A stretch of 64,000 nucleotides of DNA from Gadus chalcogrammus (Eukaryota > Chordata > Actinopteri > Gadiformes > Gadidae): positions 16,936,026 through 17,000,025 of the forward strand of contig NC_079413.1 of assembly GCF_026213295.1 (NCBI RefSeq). The letters are read 5' to 3'. A program made the translations under genes and the position numbers. The notes beneath the pieces are model-generated. The model ran no database searches and had not been told where the DNA came from. It saw only the letters and a list, made by a program, of their open reading frames with translations. Below, piece by piece: positions 44,101-53,599 of this stretch. How positions within the stretch are numbered: position 1 is the stretch's first letter; each line of letters begins with the position of its first letter.

Positions 44101-47056
44101 GTCGCGGGGGGAGCAGCTCAAGCAGGGGGCCCCAGACTTCCCTTTCCCGGGCCACATTGACCAGCTCTGACGGGGGGATCCCGAGGCGTTCCCAGGCCAG
44201 TGTTGAGATATAATCTCTCCACCTAGTCCTGGGTCTTCCCCGAGGTCTCCTCCCCAATGGACGTGCCTGAAACACCTCCCAAGGGAGGCGCCCAGTGGGC
44301 ATCCTTGCCAGATGCCCGAACCACCTCAGATGACTCCTTTCTAAGTAAAGGAGCAGCGACACATTTGAATGTGACACATTTAGGTGGTAATTCAACGATG
44401 TCGTTTAGTTGTTGTACTTTAAAATACTTCCACATATTGTGCATTTGGCGTCTTTGTCGTCATTAACCAACTTAAAGTGGCTCCATACTGCACTCCCTTT
44501 TGCCGTCTTCATCGTGTCAGTGTCCCGCTTTTCGTTTGTCTTGTGCTGCTTCGCTTGTGTTCCCGCTTGTGTTCCCGCGTGTGCGTCAAGTACGTCTGGC
44601 GTCAAGCGCGCCCTCACGTGGACGAGTGGGGAATTACGGGTTAAAAACGCGATTAATTGCAAGTAATTTATTTTAATCGAGTAATCTCTTATCGACAATT
44701 AATCGATAATCGATTAATTGTTTGCATCCCTAATAGCTTCATTTGGCCCTCGCTGTCCCTGTAGGTCCATCCCATCATCAGATGGAGGAGCACTGGCTTC
44801 CACCCTCTCTTGCCTCTCACAGTGTTCGCTCTTGGCTCTGGACGGTGCATCTCTCCGAGTCACTACATAAAGAGAATCTACCCAGTAACTCTTAATAATA
44901 ACCTAAACAATACTTGTTTCAATAAGTTCAATAATGCAATAAGTCACCAATTCATCACAAAAATCAAGTCAGATCAGCAATTAACCTCGAGAGGTTCGAG
45001 AGTCGTTTACTGGGATTTTCTATACAAATGAGGGGTGTAATTTATTTATTTTTTTACTCACCTCTCCTTCGTTGCACAACCGGGCTTTCAAAATCACTGT
45101 CATCAGACAGCTCCACACTACAGTTCTGCACAAAAGAAAAAGGTACTCCTATGTAAAAACAGGCAACTTGAACAGTAATTCAATCAGACATAATTGTATC
45201 TGATTGAAAAATTACATATTTTCTTGGTGTGGGGAGACAACATCTAGCTAGTAAATGGAGATAGAGGTATGTGTTGGAATAGGATGTGGGGGATGATTCA
45301 GTTATTGAGTACAGGTGTGCTCATCACTGGAGCACCAGTTTATGGGTGTTCCGTCCCATGTGCAGTAACAGATCAAGGCCCAAGGTCTGTGAAAATATAG
45401 GGGCCAAAAAACTGTGGACTAGTGTGGGCTGAAAGCTTTTTCTGAGTTCAATAAATGGGCAGCACCCGATTTAGACTGAGCCTTTTGTCCGCCGAGTTAC
45501 CACACTAATGTATTCAATAAAATGCTCACCTGTGCAGGAACTTCCATTTCTGCCATAATATACAGGCATGTGCTGGAACAGACGGAGGCAACTTCTTTAC
45601 CACCCCAGGGGAAATTGGAGGTGACCTGCGGTATCATCAGTTTTTTACACCCCTTGATGGTGCTCAAAAACTGAAATGGAAGTGACTGGTGCTCTGATAA
45701 GCCAAATACTCCACTGAAGATAGCTGTTATTTCAGCTCTCACTTGGTCTTCAGACCATTCTGTGGAAAAAGAAATTTTTCCAACAAGGCCAGCCGTGGCT
45801 AACCTGGTCCGAGTTTCTCCTCTGGGTATAATGAAGACCGATACCCCCGGTGAAAAAGTTAAACATACAACATCCTTCGTGTATGTTTTGACATTCCTTC
45901 GTCTCAAGTATCCCGATTGAGCCCGATTACGTAGAGGGATGGATGGCAGAGGAGCCTATTGAAAACAAGCAGATCAAGAGACTTTTCTTAATAGAGCTGA
46001 TAATGACCAAGTTTAACAAGTTTAACAGTAAAGTTGTAAAGAACTGCATACAGGTCTCCATGCTGACATTTAATGTAATTTTGCCATGCACAGGATGAAA
46101 TCATTATATGCCAATCAAGTTAGTACATTTCACATTAACACTTTATTAATTGATTAGTTGACAACAATTTAACTAATTGCCAACTATTTTGATAATTTAT
46201 AATCGGTTTGAGTAAAAATGATCTTATTCCAGTATCTCAAATAATAATAACACCAACAACCTTTATTTATAATATGTATTGGTTTCTTTAGTCCCGTTTG
46301 ACAGTAAACTAAATATCCTTAGGTTGTGGACAGAACAAGACAACGAGTATGTCATCTTGAACTTTGGGAAATAGCGATCAACATTTTATCATTTTATGGA
46401 CCAAACAACTAATAGATTAATCGAGAATATAACCATCAGATTAATCGATTATGAAACGAATTGTTAGTTGTAGCCCTGATCCTCAAATTACCAGTGTTGA
46501 ACTTCAATATTAACCAGTTATTTTATATCAATAGTTGTATTCTTCTCAGGGTAACATAAACGTTATCCAGCTATTATATCACAACTTACTGATCTCAGTG
46601 ATGTGACGGTGGTGGCAAAGTTGGAAGTGCCTGAGGCACTGGGCACCGCTGGTGTTGAAACCTGAAACAAGAGCCCGCATTTTAGATGTGAGATATAGCG
46701 GCAAAGTACGTTAATATTACACATGTTAACCACAGCACAGGCTTCATAGAGTAAGTGGTCGGTTTTGTCACTGGTAATCACTAAGTCAACTAGGCTACAG
46801 AGAGTCCTTACAGTGGAGTGGATAACAAAACTTCAGCTAGCATATACCACACAGCTAACTGGCTGGGTTAGCTAACAGTGGCTAACCCCCTCGTCTGCAT
46901 AAAGAATTAATTAATAATTAATAATCAAATTAAAACAACTTAACTTACCGTTGCTGATGTGGACTGGACTGGGGGAGCTACACCCTGGAGTGCAGCCCGT
47001 ACAGCTGCAATGACCACCCGTTCGATGTCCAGGACTCCCAGAGATCGTCCGGCCAT
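39761..47056 (-). CDS. spliced UIM-HECT E3 ubiquitin ligase (G2E3-like) of the transposon
   Basis: Minus-strand exons: 46949-47056 and 46590-46661 (leader, inside the right terminal repeat), 45530-45955, about 45062-45126, a linker exon with GMDLQGQRGPNE (duplicated at about 44740-44865 and 43030-43165), 42819-42908, 42417-42706, 41641-41864, 41330-41530, 40830-41019, 39761-40068. Junctions I could read follow GT-AG. Exon 42819-42908 encodes a ubiquitin-interacting motif (EEDEAIEEAIRRSLLEE). From 42706 the HECT domain begins (LYVTFASDEGTNEDGEDLGGP), and it ends with the catalytic-Cys region HLLIAHTCSNELQIFV. This predicts a ligase that binds and transfers ubiquitin. Related G2E3-like genes are numerous in fish. 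The exon near 44733 is split by a hAT insertion, but its duplicate is whole. Exon joins are inferred. Confidence 0.75.
40465..40780. mobile_element. hAT-type MITE copy in a HECT intron
   Basis: Same family as 35960-36300, diverged. Begins AGAGGTGTAACAATTAATC and contains GATTTTATGGACCAAACTAATC near its other end. Lies between the last two HECT exons. Confidence 0.55.
41089..41134. repeat. (AT)n microsatellite
   Basis: About 22 AT units in a HECT-gene intron. Confidence 0.9.
43257..43817. mobile_element. non-autonomous hAT-like element in a HECT intron
   Basis: 561 bp with inverted ends TAGGGGTGGGAATC and ATTCCCAACCCTA. Flanks CTGTTTTT and CTATTTTC are an imperfect 8-bp duplication (6 of 8). 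It lies within the first copy of a duplicated exon-intron segment of the HECT gene. Confidence 0.65.
43943..44732. mobile_element. hAT deletion derivative retaining a BED zinc-finger exon
   Basis: 790 bp with ends TAGGGATGCAAATTATCGA and TTGTTTGCATCCCTA, and an exact 8-bp duplication ATAGCTTC (43935-43942, 44733-44740). On the minus strand at about 44405-44515 it encodes a BED-type finger start (SAVWSHFKLVNDD, then CTICG), as in hAT transposases. The catalytic part is absent. It interrupts one copy of a HECT linker exon and itself hosts a LINE fragment. Confidence 0.85.
44067..44365 (-). mobile_element. LINE 3' end fragment nested in the hAT element
   Basis: The minus-strand frame encodes the characteristic C-terminal tail of a fish non-LTR retrotransposon reverse transcriptase (HLRWFGHLARM, GRRPRGRPRTRWRDYI). 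The 3' end has a GATGAGATGAGA tail. A 14-bp duplication, TGAATGTGACACAT, flanks it (44053-44066, 44366-44379), so it is a short 5'-truncated insertion. Confidence 0.85.
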
Positions 47057-47721
47057 GCCTGCTTGTCTTTGTCTTTGTCTTTGTCTTCTTTGTCTTTGAC
47101 TTTGCCGCTCGATCTTTGCCGCTCGATCTTTGCCGCGCGATTTGAAGCGGGCGTGGTTTCGAAGGATTTGAATATTTTCTAAATATTTAGCTTTACACTT
47201 GGCGACACATTTAGAGTTAACATTTAGATTTAACATTTAACATTTAGATTTAACATTTAACATTTAGATTTAGATTTAACATTTAGATTTAGATTTAACA
47301 TTTAGATTTAACATTTAACATTTAGATATAGATTTAACATTTACATTTAACATTTAACATCTATATTTATATATAATATTTAGATTTAGATTTAACATTT
47401 AGATTTAGATTTAACATTTAGATATAAATGTAACATTTAGATTTAGATTTAACATTTAGATTTAACATTTAACATTTAGATATAAATTTAACATTTATAT
47501 TTATATTTAACATTTAGATTTAGATATAACATTTAGATATAATTTCTAACATGGATTTTGTACATTTGAACATATTGTTGACAATTAAATATAACATGTT
47601 GTTTTACACGAATTTCTCTCAAATGTGAGGAAAATGCGCTAAATGTGAGGAAAGTGAGCTAAATGTTGAAAATGTATCAGCTAAAAAATTGTAACAGAGT
47701 TTTTACAAACGGCGCCCCATA
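46150..47721 (-). repeat. right long terminal inverted repeat
   Basis: Inverse of 34754-36300, including the MITE (about 46150-46487), leader exon 2 (46590-46661), leader exon 1 (46949-47056) and the AT-rich array. On this side the leader exons feed the HECT gene. Confidence 0.88.
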
Positions 47722-48147
47722 CGAACGTCACGCGCTACGTCATTTCGCCTATGTGATACGGAGCTTCGCTGGGGGAGGAGCCGAGGTACTCGACACACGC
47801 CCCGATGCCTCGACGCAAACCATAACATCACTACCTGAGAGTACACCCGTCCGCCTGTAGACAATAAAGTGTCATTTACAATTCATAAACGCACTGTTTA
47901 CAATTATTCCAACGATATTCTGTTGTTTAAGAAAGAAAAAAGGATTCTTTCTGTGGCGGGTCGATAACTCGGATCTCCAGGTTTCCTTTCGTTATGCTTC
48001 CATCACGCTGATTTCAGATTCGCCTGTCATCGTGTGACCGGTGGTCTACAGTGTTTATTAAAGTCTAGACATCTCCGAATGCTTTGCAACCGTTCTCCAC
48101 GGGAACAAGCGTGGGCATCGTTCAGCCCACCTGAACGTGTACAACTC
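47722..48147. other. intergenic, GC-richer segment, no gene recognised
   Basis: Starts directly at the transposon end with CGAACGTCACGCGC. No continuation of the tRNA array. Contains GGGGGAGGAGCCGAGG and AATAAAGTGTC, suggesting a fragment of another repeat or gene end. The last 150 bp are the upstream region of the U1-like sequence. Confidence 0.4.
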
Positions 48148-48312
48148 ATACTTACCTGGCAAGGGCGATACCACGATCAAGAAGGTGGTTCACCCATAGC
48201 GAGGCTCAGCCATTGCACTGAGGCTGTTGCTGACCCGTGCGAATTCCCCAAATGTGGGAATCTCGATTGCATAATTTCTGGTAGTGGGGGACTGCGTTCG
48301 CGCTCTCCCCTG
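48148..48312 (+). ncRNA. U1 spliceosomal snRNA gene or close pseudogene
   Basis: 165 nt beginning ATACTTACCTGGC, whose start pairs with 5' splice sites. Stem-loop II keeps ATTGCAC (U1A-binding loop). The 3' part GGTAGTGGGGGACTGCGTTCGCGC and end CCCCTG match vertebrate U1. Differences from the usual sequence: loop I reads GATCAAGAAG where GATCACGAAG is usual (U1-70K site), and the Sm region is AATTTCTGG. A weak 3'-box-like GTTGTTCTAAAGAAAT follows. Expression is uncertain because of the loop-I change. Confidence 0.8.
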
Positions 48313-48627
48313 ATCATGTTGTTCTAAAGAAATAATAGCTATGAATGGCTTCATCGCGCTGACTAATGCCGTCCATCCCACGTTTTGCAACGCTACGTTT
48401 ATTCAAAAGATCACGCAAACGATCACGCCCAAGCAGTGTAATGCATTACATTCAGATGTGGAACTCTGAGTCTGGAATAACGTAGTCATTCATTCATTCA
48501 TTCATTTCTTTCATTCATTATGGATCAAATTATTGTTTCTGTACAAGTCCCGTCTCTGGCCACAGCAGCGCTCCCACTCATTATGGGTTCCTCCTGTATA
48601 AAAGTTAGTATGGACAAGACAATAATT
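48313..48627. other. intergenic, short ATTC repeat
   Basis: An (ATTC)n-like run lies at about 48487-48519. Nothing else recognised. Confidence 0.45.
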
Positions 48628-48690
48628 GCTTACGGCCATACCACCCTGAGCACGCGCGATCTCGTCTGATCTCGGAGGCTAAGCAGGGTC
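48628..48690 (+). pseudogene. 5S rRNA fragment (5' half)
   Basis: GCTTACGGCCATACCACC ... CTCGTCTGATCTCGGAGGC ... AGCAGGGTC matches the first ~63 nt of vertebrate 5S rRNA and then diverges. Truncated, so a pseudogene or the head of a 5S-derived SINE. Confidence 0.85.
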
Positions 48691-48809
48691 AACTCGAGCT
48701 CATTGGCTGCAATAGAGTTCCGGGTGTTGACGTTGTTGGGGCGGGGAAAACGTGGGCACCACCATTTTGGCAGTATTCGGCAGACTGGCGCTCTTGTGGT
48801 GGAGCAGAC

Positions 48810-49014
48810 ATGGTCGATAACTGTTGTGCACCAGGTTGCACAAATAAACGAGGCAAAAATAAATGTACGTCGTTCTACCGCATTCCTAAAGATGCGGAGA
48901 GGCGAGCTAAGTGGATCAGCGCCATTAAAAGAGCCAGGAGCAAGCAAAAAAAGACTGAAAAATGGGACCCCCCGGCTGTTGGATTCCGCTTGTGCAGCGA
49001 TCACTTCATATCAG
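48810..49014 (+). CDS. THAP zinc-finger exon
   Basis: Starts MVDNCCAPGCTNKRGKNK and shows the THAP pattern: C-x4-C near the N-terminus, FYRIPKDAERRAKWISAI in the middle and FRLCSDHF with the final Cys-His pair. It ends in a good donor (CAG, then GTAAGT). THAP domains bind DNA and occur in host regulators and in P-element-type transposases. No downstream exon was identified in the window, so it may be a transposon remnant or the first exon of a gene continuing elsewhere. Confidence 0.7.
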
Positions 49015-49719
49015 GTAAGTTACAGAATACAAAGCTTGGCAGCTTAGCGTCATTATTTAATAGGCTATAATTGTGGTCAGGCGCGTATCAGACGCGGGGG
49101 ATGAGTACGATGCATCCCCCTCACTTCTATTGGAAGGCCATTCCATCCCCTCCACTTTTGTTCGTCAAATCCTCACAAAAATCAGCTTTTCTAATAAAAA
49201 AATAGTAAACGTTCGCCTGTTGTATGCAATTTAAAATGGTTGCTATGATTGCATCCCTCTGTATCAAATGATCACTCTGTAAATCCCAGCGCTACAATTG
49301 ACGTTACGTAGACTAAACAGCTCGCGCAGCCTGCAGAAAGCGCTGGCAGCGGTGCTCCCGAGACCCGACTGCCTGAGAGCTCAGCGCGGTGACCGCGGTC
49401 ATTCAAGCAGTTTCTCACAGATTGCTGTGCCTAACTGTTCGTGCTGCATACTGACTTGACGCCTTCAATGAAAAGGTAGAATTGAATCACTGTTTTAGAT
49501 CAGCATCATTCACTGCCTGTAATGAAGGCAACATTTTCAGGCATATTAAGCGATTAAAGCGATTAAGCGATTAATTATTTATCATTAATAGATGCAAGGT
49601 TCATGGCTCTCTATTCAAGAGCTAGTTACCTCCTAGCATAAGATCCCATTCATTCTTCCGACGGGAACTAAGCCTACTTTAGTTTTAAAACTGTTTTATT
49701 TTTTCGTGCAATATAGCCA
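49015..49719. other. intergenic, possible hAT 5' region
   Basis: Contains GCATCCCCCTCACTTCTATTGG and CCCCTCCACTTTTG, a style seen in the 5' region of fish ZMYM/TTF-type hAT elements. No reading frame recognised. Confidence 0.35.
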
Positions 49720-49782
49720 ATGATGCCGAAAACTAAAAGAAAAAGACAGGGGACTATAGACGGCTTTTTCAAGAGAAAACAA
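49720..49782 (+). CDS. short first exon of a hAT/ZMYM-like gene
   Basis: Twenty-one codons, MMPKTKRKRQGTIDGFFKRK and one Gln, followed by GTAAGT. Lys-rich then GTIDGFF is a typical N-terminus of fish ZMYM1/TTF-type hAT transposase-like proteins. The remaining exons are not visible before Maverick copy 2 begins, so it is probably a truncated remnant. Confidence 0.45.
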
Positions 49783-50357
49783 GTAAGTTGACTTCTCTCC
49801 CTCTGCAGACACTTGAACGTGAAATGTCCTCAACAGTGTGTGTCAAGGGTTCATCTTGTTTTCTTAGAACATTAGAAGCATGCAAGTGCGTTCCATTCGA
49901 TCAGACACGTTTTATTTTCAGTTAGGCTACTGTATAATCAGTAATACCACACCATAAACACATAAGCCCAACATTATACATAGATCATAGATAGGTCTCA
50001 GCATGAAATGGAGAACATTTGAAGTTGAACTTGACCACTGGTTTGACAGCCTGCACTCTGTGTGTCACTACATAATAACATCACTACATACAAGTAACAA
50101 ACGCTCTAGCCAAATGTCATTAGAGCTACAGTTATGAACATTCATGGCAACAGCCTCAAGTGGCTTTACAAATGTGTTTTGTCTCTGCTCATTATGACAA
50201 ACTAATTGTTCTGCAATCATTTTCCTGTCCAACAGATCCAGCTTGTGCTTTTGAACATAACACACGGTTACACTGTTGAGACATGTTTGTGTCATTGTAC
50301 TTCGCATCCATGTTTTCAGCCTTCAGAGGCTGCTGAAGCTCCTTTCAGCTTATCACA
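49783..50357. other. intergenic, no gene recognised
   Basis: Unremarkable sequence up to the (TG)n tract at which homology to Maverick copy 1 begins. Confidence 0.45.
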
Positions 50358-50359
50358 CA

Positions 50360-50404
50360 GTGTGTGTGTGTGTGTGTGTGTGGTGTGTGTGTGTGTGTGT
50401 GTGG

Positions 50405-50481
<77 letters not shown>

Positions 50482-50519
50482 TGTGCGTGTGCGTGTGCGC
50501 GTGTGCGTGGGTGTGTGTG
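50360..50519. repeat. (TG)n microsatellite at the left limit of copy 2
   Basis: TG tract with GGTG, GGATG and CGCG interruptions. It forms the breakpoint of homology with copy 1. Confidence 0.95.
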
Positions 50520-50816
50520 TCAACAGATGTTTCATGGGCTATGATTCTATTAACAATATGTGGACAGCAGCATCATTATATGGTACAATTCTTATAACAA
50601 ATGTGTTTGTAAGTAGTGTAGGATAAAAGTGTAATTCAATGCCAATGGAAACGGTGGGGTGTATAATTCGATGCCATAATGTCTGTGGAGAAGCAACACC
50701 TCTATTGTTACACATGTCTGACGGGCACCCCCCGGCTCCATGTTGATTATGGGGGAGCTGTCTATGGAAGACACGTGCTGTTTGATGGCTCCCTGGTACT
50801 ATGCAGAGTGATTTGG

Positions 50817-50819
<3 letters not shown>

Positions 50820-50858
<39 letters not shown>

Positions 50859-50865
50859 TGGGTGT

Positions 50866-50962
<97 letters not shown>
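50820..50962. repeat. (TG)n microsatellite in copy 2
   Basis: Counterpart of 24517-24636, with three GGGTG interruptions near 50853-50871. Confidence 0.95.
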
Positions 50963-50964
<2 letters not shown>

Positions 50965-51418
50965 GCGTATTAAGGCGTTTTTTAATCTACCCTACTATTT
51001 TATGAAACCGGCAGATATATTTATATATAGTACTGGGGGTACCGATAACATATCCGTATATGGGATATGATATAGATATATATATATATATAAATATTTA
51101 TAGGTATATCTATATTAGGATTAAAAGGAGGGTTCACCAGCGGGACATAGTACTAACATAGTGAAGATACGGCCTGTGGTCCACCTTGACAATATATTAG
51201 GCGATATCATGATACTATTAAGATATTTTAGTAATTTTCATCTAATATAGTGTATTTGGTTTAACTTTATTTTACCATTAGGAGATTGTCTGTCTATGAT
51301 GCGATGAGTGTGCGTAGGCCTGCGGTGCCCAAGTATGTGTGTGATCAGTACCTATTGGTCAGGAGTCTATGACGTCGGGGGGCCTAGGTGCGAATGTCTA
51401 CAGAGGGGGTGCTATCAT

Positions 51419-51432
51419 GCATAAATATACGG
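51419..51432 (+). promoter_or_regulatory. TATA-like element upstream of the spliced gene
   Basis: GCATAAATATACGG lies about 125 bp before ATG 51555. The same motif is present in copy 1 (complement near 24046-24055). Inferred core promoter. Confidence 0.4.
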
Positions 51433-51554
51433 GCCCCATTGATACGGAAGAGTACGGCCTCTGACCCCGGACGTTAGACACACTATTCTAAGATAGTAAA
51501 CGCGTCGTAGCAGCTGGAAGAAAAAAAAAAAACATCGATCCGTCCGGCACTACT

Positions 51555-53337
51555 ATGCCGACGGACTGTAAGTATTCATATGAGTGTATTATGATTATAT
51601 TATGACTATGTCTATGTGAATCAGCTGTTTATATCTGACCGAAGCATCGATTACTTCACAGCGATTCGCGGTCCCGGCGGCGAGAGCGTGAAACAGCCGC
51701 AGGGTCCACGAGGAAGTATGTTTGTTTGTTTTTATAGTAGTGTGTTATATATAGATCCATAACACTCTCTCTATCATTATTATTATTAGTTGCTATGGTA
51801 TATTCATGTAGAACAACTATTAAATTTGTGTTTTCCCAATGTGTAACAGGTTTGCATGATATTCGGCTCAACATTCAAAGACCAATTCTAGCCGATCAGA
51901 CTAATGCGTTGACAAGCGATAGTTTTGGTAAGTTGTTAATACGTCCGCCATTAGTATATCTATTGTATTACCAAAATAAAATATCTATTAATTTAACATC
52001 TGAAACAACCAAAACTAACCCCTGAATACTTTTGTATTTTGTTTTTGATCCACGTTTAGTACCTATCGCGGCCAAAGTCAATCAGCGAACCCCCGGACCA
52101 ACTCCAAGTCGACTATCCAAGAAGAATTTGAAAAGGTTGGCGGGAATAGGCGGGGCTATACCCTGCTCACCGCAGGCCATAGAACAGCTACAAATTCCTT
52201 TGAAAAAGGCCCGCAAGGACGCCACCCATGGTGGTCTAGCTCCGGAGAATTATAATCAGGTTATTCAGGCCGTTATAAACCCGCAAATCGTGCAACATGG
52301 AGCTGTATGGTCTGATTCCAAACACCAAGTGATCGGGGAAGTGGATGTGCATGTGTCGGCGTCGCCTACAGAGACAGTCACAGTGCAACCGGATGGGACT
52401 ATACAACACGGTAGGAAATTAAATGAAAAAAAAAAGTATGTGTATATTCTATAGAGTGTAATGATCATGATGGGATTGATACTGATTTCTTTTCTTTTTT
52501 CTATTACAAATAGTCCATGGAGATCCCCAGTGTGCGCCACTAGCAGGGTTGACCGCCAATGATTGGGCTGGTCTTGGCGACGTCCTGGACTCGTCCTGGA
52601 ATTCATCGCTGTTGGATCATATCGACTTCACTCCAGCTCTGTGGGTCGACTCTCCAGCTACATCCGTAGAGGCTACCACCAGTGCAGAGCCTGTACAACA
52701 CCACCAGCCTGCAGGTCCTGCATCTGGATCCCTACACACCATTCAAGACCCTATCCGCGACCCTCCGTGTATCGTGAGTCCCATCGCTCATGAGGTAGCG
52801 GTGCCGCGGCTACCAGCCGGTCCCGCAATTGCTGTTGGTGAATACCATGCAGGGGTGCGAGATGCTAAATGGCGTAAAGAATTTGCTGATAAATTAGCCG
52901 TGTTAACTGCAACGGTGAATGTAAACTCCTTAGCCATTGCTCGTCAGAGTAAACTGGGAGTGGCGGCTGGTAAACGTGGTGACAGTAGATATCAGGCTCT
53001 CGAAGAGCAGACGAAGCAGTCCTTCATCGCTATCAGGGCCGAAAATGCGCGTGATCGTATGACTGCTGAATCCCCAAACACTGAGACCAGTAATGGACGT
53101 GCTATCGTGGCCCTTCAGCGTAAGCATTTGGATGCCGAGGCAGCTGTGCGTGTCAACACACAGGGCATAGAGAGAATTAATGCGCAAGAGGGGTTAAGAG
53201 CTTCTAAAACCGCTCGAAAATTCTGGTTAATGGAATCTGCTAGTGAAGCTAACGTCAATGCCTATCGGGCAATGTGTACCGAGATGTCTGTGATGAATGA
53301 CACACTAGCAAAGCTTACGGTGAATGCTATTATTTGA
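51555..53337 (+). CDS. five-exon Maverick gene, intact copy
   Basis: Exons 51555-51567, 51662-51715, 51850-51927, 52060-52410 and 52514-53337. The introns begin GT (GTAAGT, GTATGT, GTAAGT, GTAGGA) and end AG (TTCACAG, GTGTAACAG, CGTTTAG, CAAATAG). All four introns fall in phase 1, and the joined exons total 1320 nt without a stop, about 439 residues. Exon 4 encodes a basic stretch (SRLSKKNLKR) then an acidic/polar region. Exon 5 gives a Pro/Ala-rich segment and a helical C-terminus (ESASEANVNAYRAMC). I do not recognise the family. It sits between the polymerase and the element end, where Mavericks carry variable genes. Confidence 0.75.
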
Positions 53338-53480
53338 TTTGTGTTTTTGTTTTTAATGTTTTTTCTTTTATTTTTCTTTTATCTTGTGGAGAGGGTATTT
53401 TTTTTTTGTTTTAAACTGCATGTAATAAAACTTTTTTTCTTTTAATACCTGACTAATTAACGTTTTTTTTTTTAAATATA

Positions 53481-53535
<55 letters not shown>

Positions 53536-53599
53536 ATTTTATTTTATTTATTTTTTTTTTCTATCTATCAGCATTAAAAAAAAACTATAGCCGTACACT
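53338..53599. other. AT-rich spacer with (TA)n before the polymerase
   Basis: Contains AATAAA near 53424 for the spliced gene, a (AT)n tract of about 46 bp at 53486-53531 and (TTTTA)n. No coding potential. Confidence 0.7.

Larger units (their letters stand above)
34754..47721. mobile_element. 13-kb long-TIR DNA transposon with rve integrase and HECT ligase
   Basis: Both ends start TATGGGGCGCCGTTTG and pair over about 1.5 kb (34754 to about 36300, and about 46150 to 47721). Inside, a spliced integrase gene runs rightward and a spliced UIM-HECT gene runs leftward. Each starts with the same two exons from the inverted repeat. Rve-type transposons of this general kind (for example IS3EU or Ginger) are known in animals. 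I cannot assign the family with certainty. The integrase is broken. The left flank is tRNA-array spacer cut in mid-unit, and the right flank is unrelated, so no target duplication is visible. Several MITEs and a LINE tail are nested inside. Confidence 0.82.

Noticed and set aside
47722..48147. Looking for a target-site duplication of the long-TIR element
   Set aside because: Flanks GTAACC and CGAACG do not match at any length.
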